A DNA stretch of 64,000 nt from Callaeas wilsoni. Lineage: Eukaryota > Chordata > Aves > Passeriformes > Callaeidae. The notes below the pieces were generated by a model that did not search any database, was not told the origin of the DNA, and worked only from the letters and a program-made list of their open reading frames with translations. The DNA is taken from the NCBI GenBank assembly GCA_013398955.1, contig VWPU01006188.1:449-64448 (forward strand). Direction: 5' to 3'. This document shows positions 13,001 to 22,890 of this stretch, piece after piece. A program made the translations under genes and the position numbers. Each line of letters starts with the position of its first letter. Position 1 is the stretch's first letter.

Positions 13001-14514
13001 TGGTCCCACCCACCATGTTAAGCCACCCCAGCTGCTCAGAAGCACTTGCAGGCTGTTACTGCCAAGTATTTGGAAAGTCAGAGCAGTTCTCTGGAAGCTG
13101 GCCTGGCAAGGTGGGATGTGAGAAAAGAGAAGAGGATGTGGGTTTGAGAGGTGTGTGTGCAGGGGTACGGTCAGGGTCATGAGGGCTCGGACTGGAGGGA
13201 TGTGGGGCTTGGGAGAGGGTGGTGCTGGAGGAGACAAGAATGGGATTCCTGGTCTCTACTGATTTCGGCTCTTGAGAACAGTTGTAGTCTCCCAGAAGGT
13301 TTTTTTTGCTTTATTTCCAAATATGCAGGAGATGTAGCTTTTAAATGGTGCTTAGGGTTCAGCATTGCAAAAGGCCAGTCTTGGATATTACTGCACTGGG
13401 GGTGTGAGGGAAGAACACATTTAGGGGGGCAGGGGGTTGAGACACTGAATGGGCTCATTTTCAAAATTAACATGTTGGGCCCATGCACTCATCTTTTAAG
13501 TAATAAAAATTCTGGAGGTCAACCTTTATCCTCAAGAATGGTTTGTATGGCCTGTACTGCCTTCCACAGAGACACTGGGAACTCCAAGGCAGTTAAAGCT
13601 GGGGGTTCACGTTGAATTTTAACTCATGGCTGCAAACTGCACATGCTAAAGCAAACATACTCCATTTGATCAAAACCAATGTATGTGCTTTTAAGACATT
13701 CAGTTTCTCATTAAGGAAAAATATTCCTCTCTAGCTGCAGATGACATTTAAAACCCAACCTAGTATTTTTAAATATGAGCAAGAAGAACATTTAGATACA
13801 AAGCTTAAATCAAAATAAGGGTACTTAGGACTTGTCACAAAAATTAACCAATGTTTCTACCAACCCCTTTTGTGCATTTGGGTTTTACATTCAGGCACAA
13901 AGAGAACTGAAGCCTGGCTTTGGACAGGTGTCACTGTAGCCATGTGGAACTGAGATGAAGGTGAATTAATGAATGAGTCTAAGGAAAGACTTCGAATATA
14001 AAAAGTTGGGATAGGTGTTTAAAAATCTAGCTCTTTGTATAAAAAAAAATTCTTCATAAAAACTTTGTGATAGAAAAAGTGAAAACCACCAATTTGGCTG
14101 AAAATACTTTGATGTTTACATTTTTATACAAAAAAAAATAAATCCACAGGTATGTTCCACAAATGGACATACCAAGCACTCAACCAATTGTTTGTTTTGA
14201 AGCACTTTGGATAATGTTCAACAGCTGCTTCTCTCCTCTGATGGTTCTCAAACACCAAATTACAATTTTTAAAAACCTTCACCTTTGAACCAGAGTAAAG
14301 GTTTGTTTCAGCTCCCAGCCCCTGGATTTGGTATTTTAAAGCAGATTTCAGAGAACAGCTTTGGGTAAGACAGCAACTTTGTGATAAGGAAAGTGAAGAG
14401 GCCTTTGTGCTGTGCTAACGCCTCCATACTGTGCTGCTCGTGGTTTACACCGTGTACAAACGAAGGAAGAGACATTTGTTCATGTGCCTGGTATTTGCTA
14501 CACCACCAACAAAA

Positions 14515-14549
14515 ATAAGCAAACTCTGTGCAGACATCTTTCTTTTATT
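14515..14549 (-). terminator. RTN1 polyadenylation signal and downstream GU-rich element
   Basis: On the minus strand, AATAAA occupies 14549-14544. The next 30-45 bases become GU-rich (TTTTTGTTGGTGGTGTAG, complement of about 14516-14499). This hexamer plus GU-rich arrangement is the classical mammalian and avian cleavage/polyadenylation site, and it is better formed than the other hexamers in the 3' UTR. Confidence 0.75.
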
Positions 14550-14768
14550 CCAAGAAAGATCATCAAGATGTAAAAATATTAGATGAGCTACTCTTAGTTA
14601 TGTACTGCTCATTGGACTGCACCACGATGTAAGGGCAAAGTGTGTGCAGATGTCCAGAGGAGAGAGAAAGAGGGAAAATGCTCCTTTTTGCACAATATGT
14701 GTCCAGCTCCCAAATGCCGAGATAATCCCAGTGGCGACAAGAAGGAGGACTTTTTACATTTAGTAACA

Positions 14769-14774
14769 TTTATT
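14769..14774 (-). terminator. Alternative AATAAA within RTN1 3' UTR
   Basis: This is an exact AATAAA on the minus strand, about 760 bases after the stop codon. No strong GU-rich element follows it, so use would be minor if any. Confidence 0.3.
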
Positions 14775-15012
14775 TCTGCATTCGGTATCAAGTACATAAG
14801 TGCAAATATTCAGAGTCCATAATTAAGTCCATTAGGAACTACAGAGAATGTAATACAAATCGTAATAAATTGAACATGCTGGAACTTTCCAGTTACCATA
14901 CATGTAAATCAGCCTGTCAATCCTTTACGACAAAAGTACTGGGTTTTGTTTTCTTTTTTTCTTTTTTTTTTTTGAGTTATACAAAACTGATTACCATAAG
15001 TACCGATTACTG

Positions 15013-15023
15013 TTTATTTTATT
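15013..15023 (-). terminator. Overlapping pair of AATAAA hexamers in RTN1 3' UTR
   Basis: Two AATAAA hexamers on the minus strand (15023-15018 and 15018-15013) lie about 510 bases after the stop. They are a candidate proximal polyadenylation site that would give a roughly half-length 3' UTR. Confidence 0.3.
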
Positions 15024-15530
15024 TGTGCTGGAAAACACTAAAACATCAGTCTACAATTCTATATAGTTAATAAAGATGAATCCAACCAGCAACCCAGTGA
15101 CGTAGAAGCAATTTTAACTATTGCATCAAGTGCGCTAAGCAGGAAAGCCCCTAGCCACATGTAACATTAAAAGTTATAGAAGCAATGCCAATAGAAGAAG
15201 GAAAAACACTAAAAAAAAAAAAAACTTAAATAAAGAGGTCAATATTATTTAGGCTCTCACCATCATGCACTTTATAAGCAACACAAAAAACCACATCTAG
15301 TACACTTTTCTCTTTACTATACTTTAGTGCTTGACACAAGTGATTGCAAATATTCTAAGTGCAGAAGCAGCAGGGGAAAAGCACTGCTTCCGAGTTTTAT
15401 GTTTCTAAGATTATGGTGTCGAGAAAAAAAAAGAATGATAAATTTGCAGTAAAGTGTAAGAACAGAGCTGTTTTCACTCCAGATTTCCCCATTATGCACT
15501 ACTGTAGTCGATGAATTCTTGATGTCTGCT

Positions 15531-15573
15531 TTACTCTGCCTTTCTCTTAGCACCTGGGATTTTAGCTTGAATC
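15531..15573 (-). CDS. RTN1: RTN1 last coding exon, ER-retrieval C-terminus and stop
   Basis: The exon follows a T-rich tract and TTTTAG acceptor. Its first base completes a Lys codon, and it then reads IQAKIPGAKRKAE and stops at TAA (15533-15531). The C-terminus KRKAE has lysines at -3 and -5, the form of a dilysine ER-retrieval signal. Human RTN1 ends KRHAE as I recall, whereas RTN4 ends KRKAE, so this bird RTN1 carries the RTN4-like canonical form. The 3' UTR continues directly in the same exon. Confidence 0.96.
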
Positions 15574-16394
15574 CTAAAAAATAAAGAAGAAAAAGAAAAG
15601 GTGAGGCAGAATTGAGGTGAGGCAGTTATTCTGTTCCAGTGGTTCCCCACTTGGACCCTTATCCAGGGATAATCTCTAGTCCACGTTCAGTGTGTTCTCT
15701 CAACAGGTGAATTAAAGTGCCATGAGAAACAGAAGTGATGCCCATCTGGGTGTTCTTACAGGCCTGGGTTTTGGTGGTTCATGTAATCTTGGGATATGTT
15801 CAGTGATATTCTGCCCCCAACGTTATTTCTCCATGGTCTATTGTGTACAGAATGCCAGGAATGGAGTAAAAAAAAAGAATTTTCAGCGCGAAATTTCAAA
15901 ATTTCACCCAGGTCTTCTGCCTGGGGATGCAGGGGCAAATCCATGGGGATTTGAAACACTACACATCATGATGCTTCCAGGTATTTGCTTCTGTAACAGG
16001 GTGGTGTCCTAATTTCTACATTGTTCATTAATGCTATTAACTCCCTGAATGCAAAAAACCAGGCTTGGAGTGGTCAGTGGGGAAGAGAATTAACTCATTC
16101 CTTCCTGTTTGTCCTGGCCAGGTGCCAGTGTGGACATCAGTCCATGACTGGGCTGCTCTGCCCACAGTTCCCCCAAATGGCAGGAGAGGGGAGAGAAGGA
16201 CGGAGCGCCTTAGTCTGCGCTCGGGGTCTGCGTTTCTCCAGGGATCTGCCCTCCCTCCACCTCTCACATTCCAGGATCTGGGGAGGACACCCCTGACAGG
16301 ACACAGTGTCCCCAGGACCAGCCATGTCTCAGCCACCCCCGGGGCAGCACAGCCTCGCAGCAGGAGCTGTGGTGCAGTCGGCCGCTGAACTCAC

Positions 16395-16453
16395 TTTGCC
16401 ACGACAGTGTTTATGTGGGTCCGCACCAGCCCCAAGTATTGATCAATCTGTGC
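16395..16453 (-). CDS. RTN1: RTN1 shared exon, amphipathic C-terminal tail
   Basis: This 59-bp exon has acceptor CTTCGCAG and donor GTGAGT. It starts in phase 0 and reads AQIDQYLGLVRTHINTVVAK, with the last Lys codon split into the next exon. The run QYLGLVRTHIN is diagnostic of RTN1; RTN4 and RTN3 have clearly different residues here. In reticulons this region forms the amphipathic helix following the second hairpin, which helps shape tubules. Confidence 0.96.
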
Positions 16454-16543
16454 CTGCGAAGAGCAAGAGGAGACCAAGTCAAGGAGGCACAAACCAGGCA
16501 GAGCCACCCAGCCACCCCAAACGCACCGTGCAGACAGACCTAC

Positions 16544-16590
16544 CTGGTACTTGTCATATACAACAGGGAGAGTAAACATAGACACCACAG
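16544..16590 (-). CDS. RTN1: RTN1 shared exon, end of second hairpin
   Basis: This 47-bp exon lies between acceptor CCCTCAG and donor GTAGGT. It begins with CT, completing an Ala codon, and reads AVVSMFTLPVVYDKYQ. The first part closes the second hydrophobic hairpin and the end leads into the cytosolic tail. The DKYQ end differs from human RTN1 (VKHQ as I recall) and is one of the few divergent spots in this domain. The intron that follows is only 90 bp, among the shortest the vertebrate spliceosome handles. Confidence 0.95.
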
Positions 16591-16976
16591 CTGAGGGGAA
16601 AAAGAGCACAGCGTTAGGTTCCTGCAGATCAGATTCCTCCAGAGGAGAGACCTACTTCAGTGGCAAACATGCTATCGTGCCACTTGGTCAGCTGATCCAC
16701 CAGGGAGCTTTGTATTAAAAATGCGCTTTGCTCAAGCCTCCCAAATATGGAATTCCCCATTGCTCTGGGAGTGGGAGCTGCAAAACCATAAACTGCAAAG
16801 TAGCTCCAGCAGGAGGGACAGCGTAATAGGACAGTGAATATTTATTGGGAAGGGAAGTAAATGTCGGTCATTTAACTGAGGGGGAGGCATGCCAGGGATA
16901 GGCTGTTTTGTCTAAGTTGAAATTGAGAGGGAGTTCAAGTTAAAAAAAGATTTTTAAAAGAAATATTGATTTTTAC

Positions 16977-17046
16977 CCATTATCAGAAGAGTCAGGCCAT
17001 TGAAGAGGGCTCCCACGTAAGTCAGCAGCCACATTAGTACTGCAAA
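16977..17046 (-). CDS. RTN1: RTN1 shared exon, second membrane hairpin
   Basis: This 70-bp exon lies between acceptor AATTTAG and donor GTAAAA. It starts on a codon boundary and encodes FAVLMWLLTYVGALFNGLTL followed by LIM, ending with one base of the next codon. It forms most of the second hydrophobic hairpin of the reticulon homology domain. The only visible difference from human RTN1, as I recall it, is LLIM for LLLM. Its size and phase fit the conserved reticulon exon pattern. Confidence 0.96.
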
Positions 17047-17911
17047 CTAAATTAAAGACGGATCATTACATCACCTCCAGTGCCAGCATAAGAAGAAATC
17101 AGTTTACTTGACTAGCTAACATAACAGCACATTAGCCTTTTTTAATGTGGGAGTGGTTAAGTAAGGCACATTAGGAACTAGGTAGGTTTTCTAGGTGTAT
17201 AAACCCCCTATTCTCTGCTCTGCTTCTCACCCTGTTAGCTGAGCTTTCCTGTCTATTTAGGGCTTAAATTGCATCCATGTAGGACTCTTCATTGAGATTG
17301 GCATAGGCAGATTTCTGCATCCAATTTTTATGATGACTTTTGGGTCATCCCAAACACGTTAATCAGAGCCATGAAGTGATAATCTCAGAGACTAAGAACT
17401 CTTGAGGCGGAGAGATAGATACATTTTCCTAAAATTCTTTACTAATTTAGGAGCCTAACCCATGTCTGCTCTCTTAATGATCTTCCCTTTGCTCTAAAGG
17501 ACACCTGCTTGAGTGTAAGGCTAAAAATCAATAGTTATTTCAGCAGGGGTGAAAAAAGACCTTCTTCCATAGCAAGAAATGCCACCAGTAGAGAAATCCA
17601 GATTAACAGAGGGGAACATTATTTTATAGCAAAGCAATAGAAAGCATAATGAAAGGATGCTTCTAGAACTGAGGTGGAGCTAAGATGGTTCTGCAAATTT
17701 ATATATCCTGTATTACCTATCAATACATTCAAATGCCGAACCTCTAAAATGCTGGAAACAAACAGTTTTTAAATAAAAAAGCAGAGCAACTTTCATATTT
17801 GGAGCTATACAAAACTAGGTTTTATGACAACGCTGTCAACATGAGAAGCAGTTCTTCGAAATGTAGATTGATCCTCTAGAGAGGAGTTAAAAATATTTAA
17901 AGCAATCTTAC

Positions 17912-18050
17912 TTTTAAAGAATCCACGAGGTCCTGAACGAGAAAGAGTCTCCTCAGCTCTTTGACTGTGCTGTTGACGTATAGCTGGAGACAATCTGTGT
18001 ATTTCTGGATCTGGTCCTGTGAAAGATTCATCTCCATCTCCAAGTAGGCT
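17912..18050 (-). CDS. RTN1: RTN1 shared exon, hydrophilic loop of the reticulon domain
   Basis: This 139-bp exon has acceptor CTGGCAG and donor GTAAGA. Its first base completes a Lys codon (AAA), and it then reads AYLEMEMNLSQDQIQKYTDC, LQLYVNSTVKELRRLFLVQD and LVDSLK, ending exactly on a codon boundary. This is the roughly 66-residue hydrophilic loop between the two hydrophobic hairpins, the segment equivalent to the Nogo-66 loop of RTN4. Compared with human RTN1 as I recall it, the first part differs (MEMNLSQDQ against LEITLSQEQ) while the second half is close to identical. Confidence 0.96.
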
Positions 18051-18953
18051 CTGCCAGAAACACAGGTCCTGTTACAAATCCGGGAAGTTTCCCCTGCTGT
18101 TCACGCTCGTACCCATCCACCCCATCATTCCCTCCTTCCCAGACCTCATTTCTGTGTGCTGGAGCGTGTTCCCCTCTCTGCAGGCACAGGGCCACCAGCA
18201 CACCCTTTTCACCTTGCATGACCCACCTCTCTGGGTGATGGCTGAGCTGGGGCTGTTTGCCTCCAGCCTCACCCTGGTCTGGATGGGATTTCTCTCTTTT
18301 CCTCACCCAAAGAGGGATACAAATCCTACCTGGGGGCTTTCCCCACAAATTTCTGTGCTGTTCTCTGAGCTACACCCCCACCCTGAGTCGCTGCTCAGGG
18401 CTGACCCAAGTGAAGCAGAAGGAGCAGCACCCCAACAAGACTCCTTTTCAGGGTGTGTGTTTGCAAACCACACCAATTCCATGACGTGGTTTACCAACTG
18501 GTTGGCACAGCAGAGGAGAAAGGATCGCTGTTCTCGTGGAGCAAACCCCCCAGACCCTGTGGAGAGGGGCGAGGCACTGGCTCCATCACTTAGATATTGG
18601 TTTGCTGGGGAAAAGAGATAGATAGTTTCCTTCTGTGCCCAATAGATTGTGCCCAGGAACGATGCTCTTTTTGCTTGCAGGTATGTTGTATTATCACTAG
18701 CTTTAAAGAAACTCTTTTTCTCTGTTTGCTTAAAATTTCCTGTATCTTTGAGAAAAAAAATCCCATGTCTTAGAGGATGACGATTTTCGTGGTGTTTTGT
18801 TTTTCCTTCTCTCTGCAGGATCTAAGCCAACACAGCCTTACAATTTTTGAGATGCTGTGGAACAGAAAATATTATTATTTCCCGCTTTATGAGCAAGAAG
18901 AGAGTTTCATCCAGCACAAAAGCGGCGCTTGGGCATCGCTACAAAGCACTCAC

Positions 18954-19161
18954 TTGAAGGGGTGGCCCTCGTCCGTCTTCTGCACGGCCTGTAGGACCGA
19001 TTTGTAGATTCTGAAGCTGATGGTGGCCGAGAGGCCGGCGAGGGCCAGGTAGGCCACGACGCTGACGACGCTGAACTGGGTCAGGGAGAAGAGCAGCAAC
19101 AGGAGGCTGCCGAACACGATCCCTGTCTGCTTGATGTCACGCCAGTACAACAGGTCGATAG
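18954..19161 (-). CDS. RTN1: RTN1 shared exon, start of reticulon homology domain, first membrane hairpin
   Basis: This 208-bp exon is bounded by a CCCCCAG acceptor and a GTGAGT donor. It begins with CT, completing the Ala codon from either upstream exon, and reads [14 protein letters not shown], then a hydrophobic stretch of roughly 35 residues ([20 protein letters not shown] onward), then [20 protein letters not shown]. The long hydrophobic segment is the first of the two hairpins of the reticulon homology domain, which wedge into the cytosolic leaflet and create membrane curvature. All isoforms use the exon. It ends two bases into a Lys codon. The sequence is nearly identical to mammalian RTN1, with a Gly in LALAGLSAT where human has Ala as I recall it. 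Confidence 0.97.
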
Positions 19162-21092
19162 CTGGGGGGAGAAGACCGAGTCGTTAAAGGCGGGAACTGG
19201 AAGGGCATCGATGGTGGCCACCGTGGCCACTGTGACCCTCTAAATCCGTGCAGGAGGGCGAGGGAGCAGTGATGCTCCTGCTCACAGCAGCATCAACAGG
19301 AGCTCCTCAGCAGGAGCAGCGAAGGGACTTGAGCGACGCGCTGAGGAAATGACAACCGATGACCTACTTGAAATCCTTGTTTTCCTCGTGCCTGGGTTAG
19401 ATAAGATGGATGAATATCTCCAACCGCAGCACGGTGGGTGGGTCTCTTGCAGCAGCAAGGCAAGTGCGAGCTGGGGTTTGTGTTGTTGCTAGGGCCGTAT
19501 GGAAAATTTCAACCTACCTTGCATTTACTCAACCTGAAAATTCCAAGTTTTTATTTCTTTTTTTCACAAGTTCAAATGCCAAATGCTTGATCAAAGTGTT
19601 TTCCAGTTTTGGTTGGTGATAAATGAATGAGAAAGTTTGGGGCTAGCTACAATAGACCACTTTCCCATTCAAAGTTTTGACAATTTAATTTTGTTATTTC
19701 ATAAATTTTGAGAAAGGAAAAGACTCCCGGTTTTACCACTGCTTAATTGTTCCATGAGTCGGAAACCATTTTTCAGCTAAGGCCTTCAAACACAGAATAA
19801 GTCTCTCTTCCTACTCAATCCAACCATCTCAGAAATACTAAAGAGAAAAAAAAAAAAAAAAAGCTTTCCGCTTGTTATATAATTTCCCCTGTCCATGGGA
19901 GGTGCTAGTTAGAACAAAACAAGTGCATAAGACCATTTTCAACTAGCACATTTTTACATTTGCAAAGCAGTTAATTTTTACAGTGTTTTTCACCCACTTT
20001 ATATACTTTATTTCAACCTCTCCGGCACAAAATTTTAGCATCAGAGACAGCCACTAAAAGAGCAAAATTTTATGAAAGGATTGTGGAACATCCAGTCCAC
20101 AAAGGTGAATTTAATCTGTTTACACCCACAACCTGTTTCTGAGAGAACTCTTCATCCAGCCAGAGAACGTGCTTATGACAATCTAAACAAAACAGCTTTA
20201 ATTTCACACACTGCACAAGTCCTCAAGAACAGCTTGAACACACCACCAGCCAAACAGATTTGAGAGATGCCACTTGTCAAATCATTCTGAACAAAGAGTA
20301 AATTCAGGAAAAAGGCAATCTGTCAGGAAAAAAAAAAAGGAGTCACCGATACTAAAAGAAACAAAATTAATCCAGCCTCCTAGTCCTTATCATCTAATCT
20401 CCAAAAATTGTGAGTCACCATGGCGTGTTTGCCTTGAGTCAATGAGTTTTATTACTCATTACTATTACACACATTAGCCTGGCTTTACAGTGATGGGATT
20501 GAATGCAAAAATTACTGTTGTATTACTGAGCTCTCTTCTCTTCACGCACCATTCACGCCCAACTACATTCTCCATCAATATACACTATATAATAACCTTT
20601 TACTATTTTTAAGCGTTCAGCACCAGACCTGTGATCCTGAGCTCTCCTGACTGGATCCTATGGGCTGCATGGAAGCCAACGGGACAGGAGACTTTGGTGG
20701 CTGTTTTGGGATCCTGGGTGCTGGCTCCACAAAACAGGGACCAGTCTTTTACAGATATATGTTGATGTCTGCTTCCTGCAGAAACCCCTGGGCAGGGAGT
20801 ATGGGATGCTCCAAAATGCAGTTACAGCATCATCAGCGCACCTGCATGAGGAGGTTTAGCAGCAGACACAGCTGTATTGCAGAACCCAGCTGGAGCTCCA
20901 CAGATTGCCCGCAGCCATGAGGTGCTGGAGCACACGACTCCACCCTTACAAGCCATCCTTACAAAATGGCATCCAGAACACAGCGTGCAGGCTCGGCTGT
21001 TTTTCATATTCTTTTTCAGGAAAGGTGCTGCAAAGTCCTGCAGTACAACAATTGGGTGCTGTCACCAGCGAGCACTGGGACAGGAGGTGTCA

Positions 21093-21283
21093 TATTTTCT
21101 GTGAGGGTGGTGAGGCCTTGGCACAGGTTGCCCACAGAAGCTGTGCCTGTCCCATCCCTGGAAGTGCTCAAGACCAGGCTGGATGGGGCTTGTTACCATT
21201 GGAAGTTGTCCATGGCAGGCGGGTTGAAACGAGGTGATTTTTAAGGTCTCTTCCAACCCAAACCATTCTATGATTCTGTGATT
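21093..21283 (+). repeat. CR1 LINE 3' fragment
   Basis: It reads GTGAGGGTGGTGAGGCCTTG, the GGATGGGGCTTG block, GGTCTCTTCCAACCCAAACC and the tail TTCTATGATTCTGTGAT. It lies in the RTN1-C intron, antisense to the gene. Confidence 0.92.
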
Positions 21284-22547
21284 ATTTACAACCTGGTATT
21301 TTTTGTGCTCAAAAATTCCTCTGTCAGAAGACAGTACTGGAAATTTATGCAAATCTGACTTTGAGATACTTTTAACTTTCTATCACACAAAACCTCCACA
21401 TTATTAAATTAAATAAGCACAGGTGAGCTGGTGCACGTGGCACATCATCTGCTGGTGGCAGAAAAAGGACACGTACCAGGGAAAACTCCTCCCTGGGACA
21501 CAGGCACTAGAGAGGCAAACAAATGACAGTTGAGCCAAAAAATACAAACCCAACTCCAACAGAGTTCCCTGAGTCAATCCCAATTAATCATAAGATCCAA
21601 AACGAACAACTAAACCTTTTTCTTTCGGTGATCTTCCAACCCATACTCCTGCAGACTGGCAGTGGGCTGCATTCTCATGGAGAGATGCCAAACTGCACTT
21701 TCTCATTCCCCTCAAAAGGCAAGATGCTGAGTTACTCAAGACAGACTTGACCAGGTATGTGTACACCCTGAAAGTGCTCTGTTCCTGCCATGGAATGACT
21801 GGGATATTTGCTCAGCTGTATCAGGTAAGGAAAGTATCTCAGCGAGATGGACAGAGGCCAAGTGACACAGTTCTGGGGACATGCATGCACAAGGGAGGAG
21901 ATGGAAAAGCATCTGGCCTCTTTCTCCAGCCAAAGGAGACCTGGGAGAAAGGGATCCTGTGGCTTTTAGACCCGAGGCAAATATTCCCATGTGTATGGGA
22001 AAAAAAAAAGTGCCAACTGCCAGTTGGAAAACCTCAGCATAGAAAAGGGAGATACGAGTGGAATGATTTTTACATGGCTCTCCCAGTGCCCAGGTCCAGC
22101 CTGGGAACTCCTTCCCCCACCCACAGCCTGCCAGGTCTGCCAGGATTTTCAAGGGCAGGAAGCACATCTGGCTTCTCCTCATGTCCATCAAAGGGATAAG
22201 GAGCTGCAGCACTGCTGCCCTGTCCAGCTGTTGGGGTGGGATTTGCTGCTCCTGCAGCCATTCCTCCTTCTCTCCCTTAAGGACAAGGGGCAGAGCCAAA
22301 CCACTTTGCTAAAGGTGATACAGGAGGGAGGTGAACCTCACAGCTCCTTGGGCAGGGAAGGGGGAGAAGGAGAATCCGGAACGAGAAATCGCTGGGGAGA
22401 CTTTGGCTGACAGGCCTCACAGATTTGAGCTGTATCAGTTCCCCTGGAATTTAGATGCCGCTAAAAATACCTGAGCTACACCTGTCAGAGCCATGTTTTC
22501 TCCTTCAGTTGCAGCTTCAGTCACTTCAAAGGCTTTTTACATTATTG

Positions 22548-22649
22548 GAATAGAATAGAATAGAATAGAATAGAATAGAATAGAATAGAATAGAATAGAA
22601 TAGAATAGAATAGAATAGAATAGAATAGAATAGAATAGAATAGAATAGA
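22548..22649. repeat. (GAATA)n pentanucleotide microsatellite, about 20 perfect units
   Basis: 102 bp of uninterrupted GAATA units lie directly against the 3' end of a reversed CR1 element. The lack of interruptions indicates recent slippage and likely length polymorphism. Confidence 0.97.
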
Positions 22650-22890
22650 CTGACTATTTCAGTTGGGAGGCACCTACAACCATCACCTACTCTAATAGCC
22701 TGTCCAATTCAGGGCTGACCAAAAGCTAAAGCACGTTTTTGAGGGTGTTTTCCAAATGCCTCTGAAACACTGACAGGTTTGGGGCATTGACCGTCTCTCT
22801 GGAAGCTTGTTCCAGGGTTTGGCCACCCTCTTGGTGGCCAAGAAAAATGCTTCCTTGCTGAGACAGTAGCCAAACACATTTTTGTCCCAC
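22650..22890 (-). repeat. CR1 LINE 3' fragment of a passerine-type subfamily
   Basis: The plus strand reads TTTCAGTTGGGAGGCACCTA, the TTCAGGGCTGACCAAAAGCT block, AATGCCTCTGAAACACTGAC, GGTTTGGGGCATTGACC and so on. This matches a CR1 subfamily whose 3' end carries GAATA repeats and which I associate with songbird genomes from memory. Confidence 0.8.

Larger units (their letters stand above)
1..14514. other. Intergenic DNA downstream of RTN1, no gene supported
   Basis: No exon of a known gene was recognised on either strand, and every open frame here is short and without family resemblance. In mammals the next genes past the RTN1 3' end include CCDC175 and JKAMP as I recall; nothing like them is seen, so the gap must extend further left. 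The stretch holds several CR1 fragments, local tandem duplications in 1-2730, a low-complexity A/C block near 4780-4947, and otherwise unremarkable AT-rich sequence. The blocks 3200-4400, 5000-6100, 6300-9500 and 10100-14500 show nothing I can name. Confidence 0.7.
14525..15530 (-). other. RTN1: RTN1 3' UTR (about 1 kb)
   Basis: This is the sequence after the TAA stop down to the inferred cleavage site, about 15-25 bases past the AATAAA at 14549-14544. No coding frame or repeat element is visible in it. It contains an A-rich stretch on the transcribed strand (complement of the T tract at 14945-14973) and upstream AATAAA hexamers at 14774-14769 and 15023-15013. These could give shorter mRNAs or cause internal oligo-dT priming in cDNA libraries. 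The exact 3' end is inferred, not seen. Confidence 0.75.
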
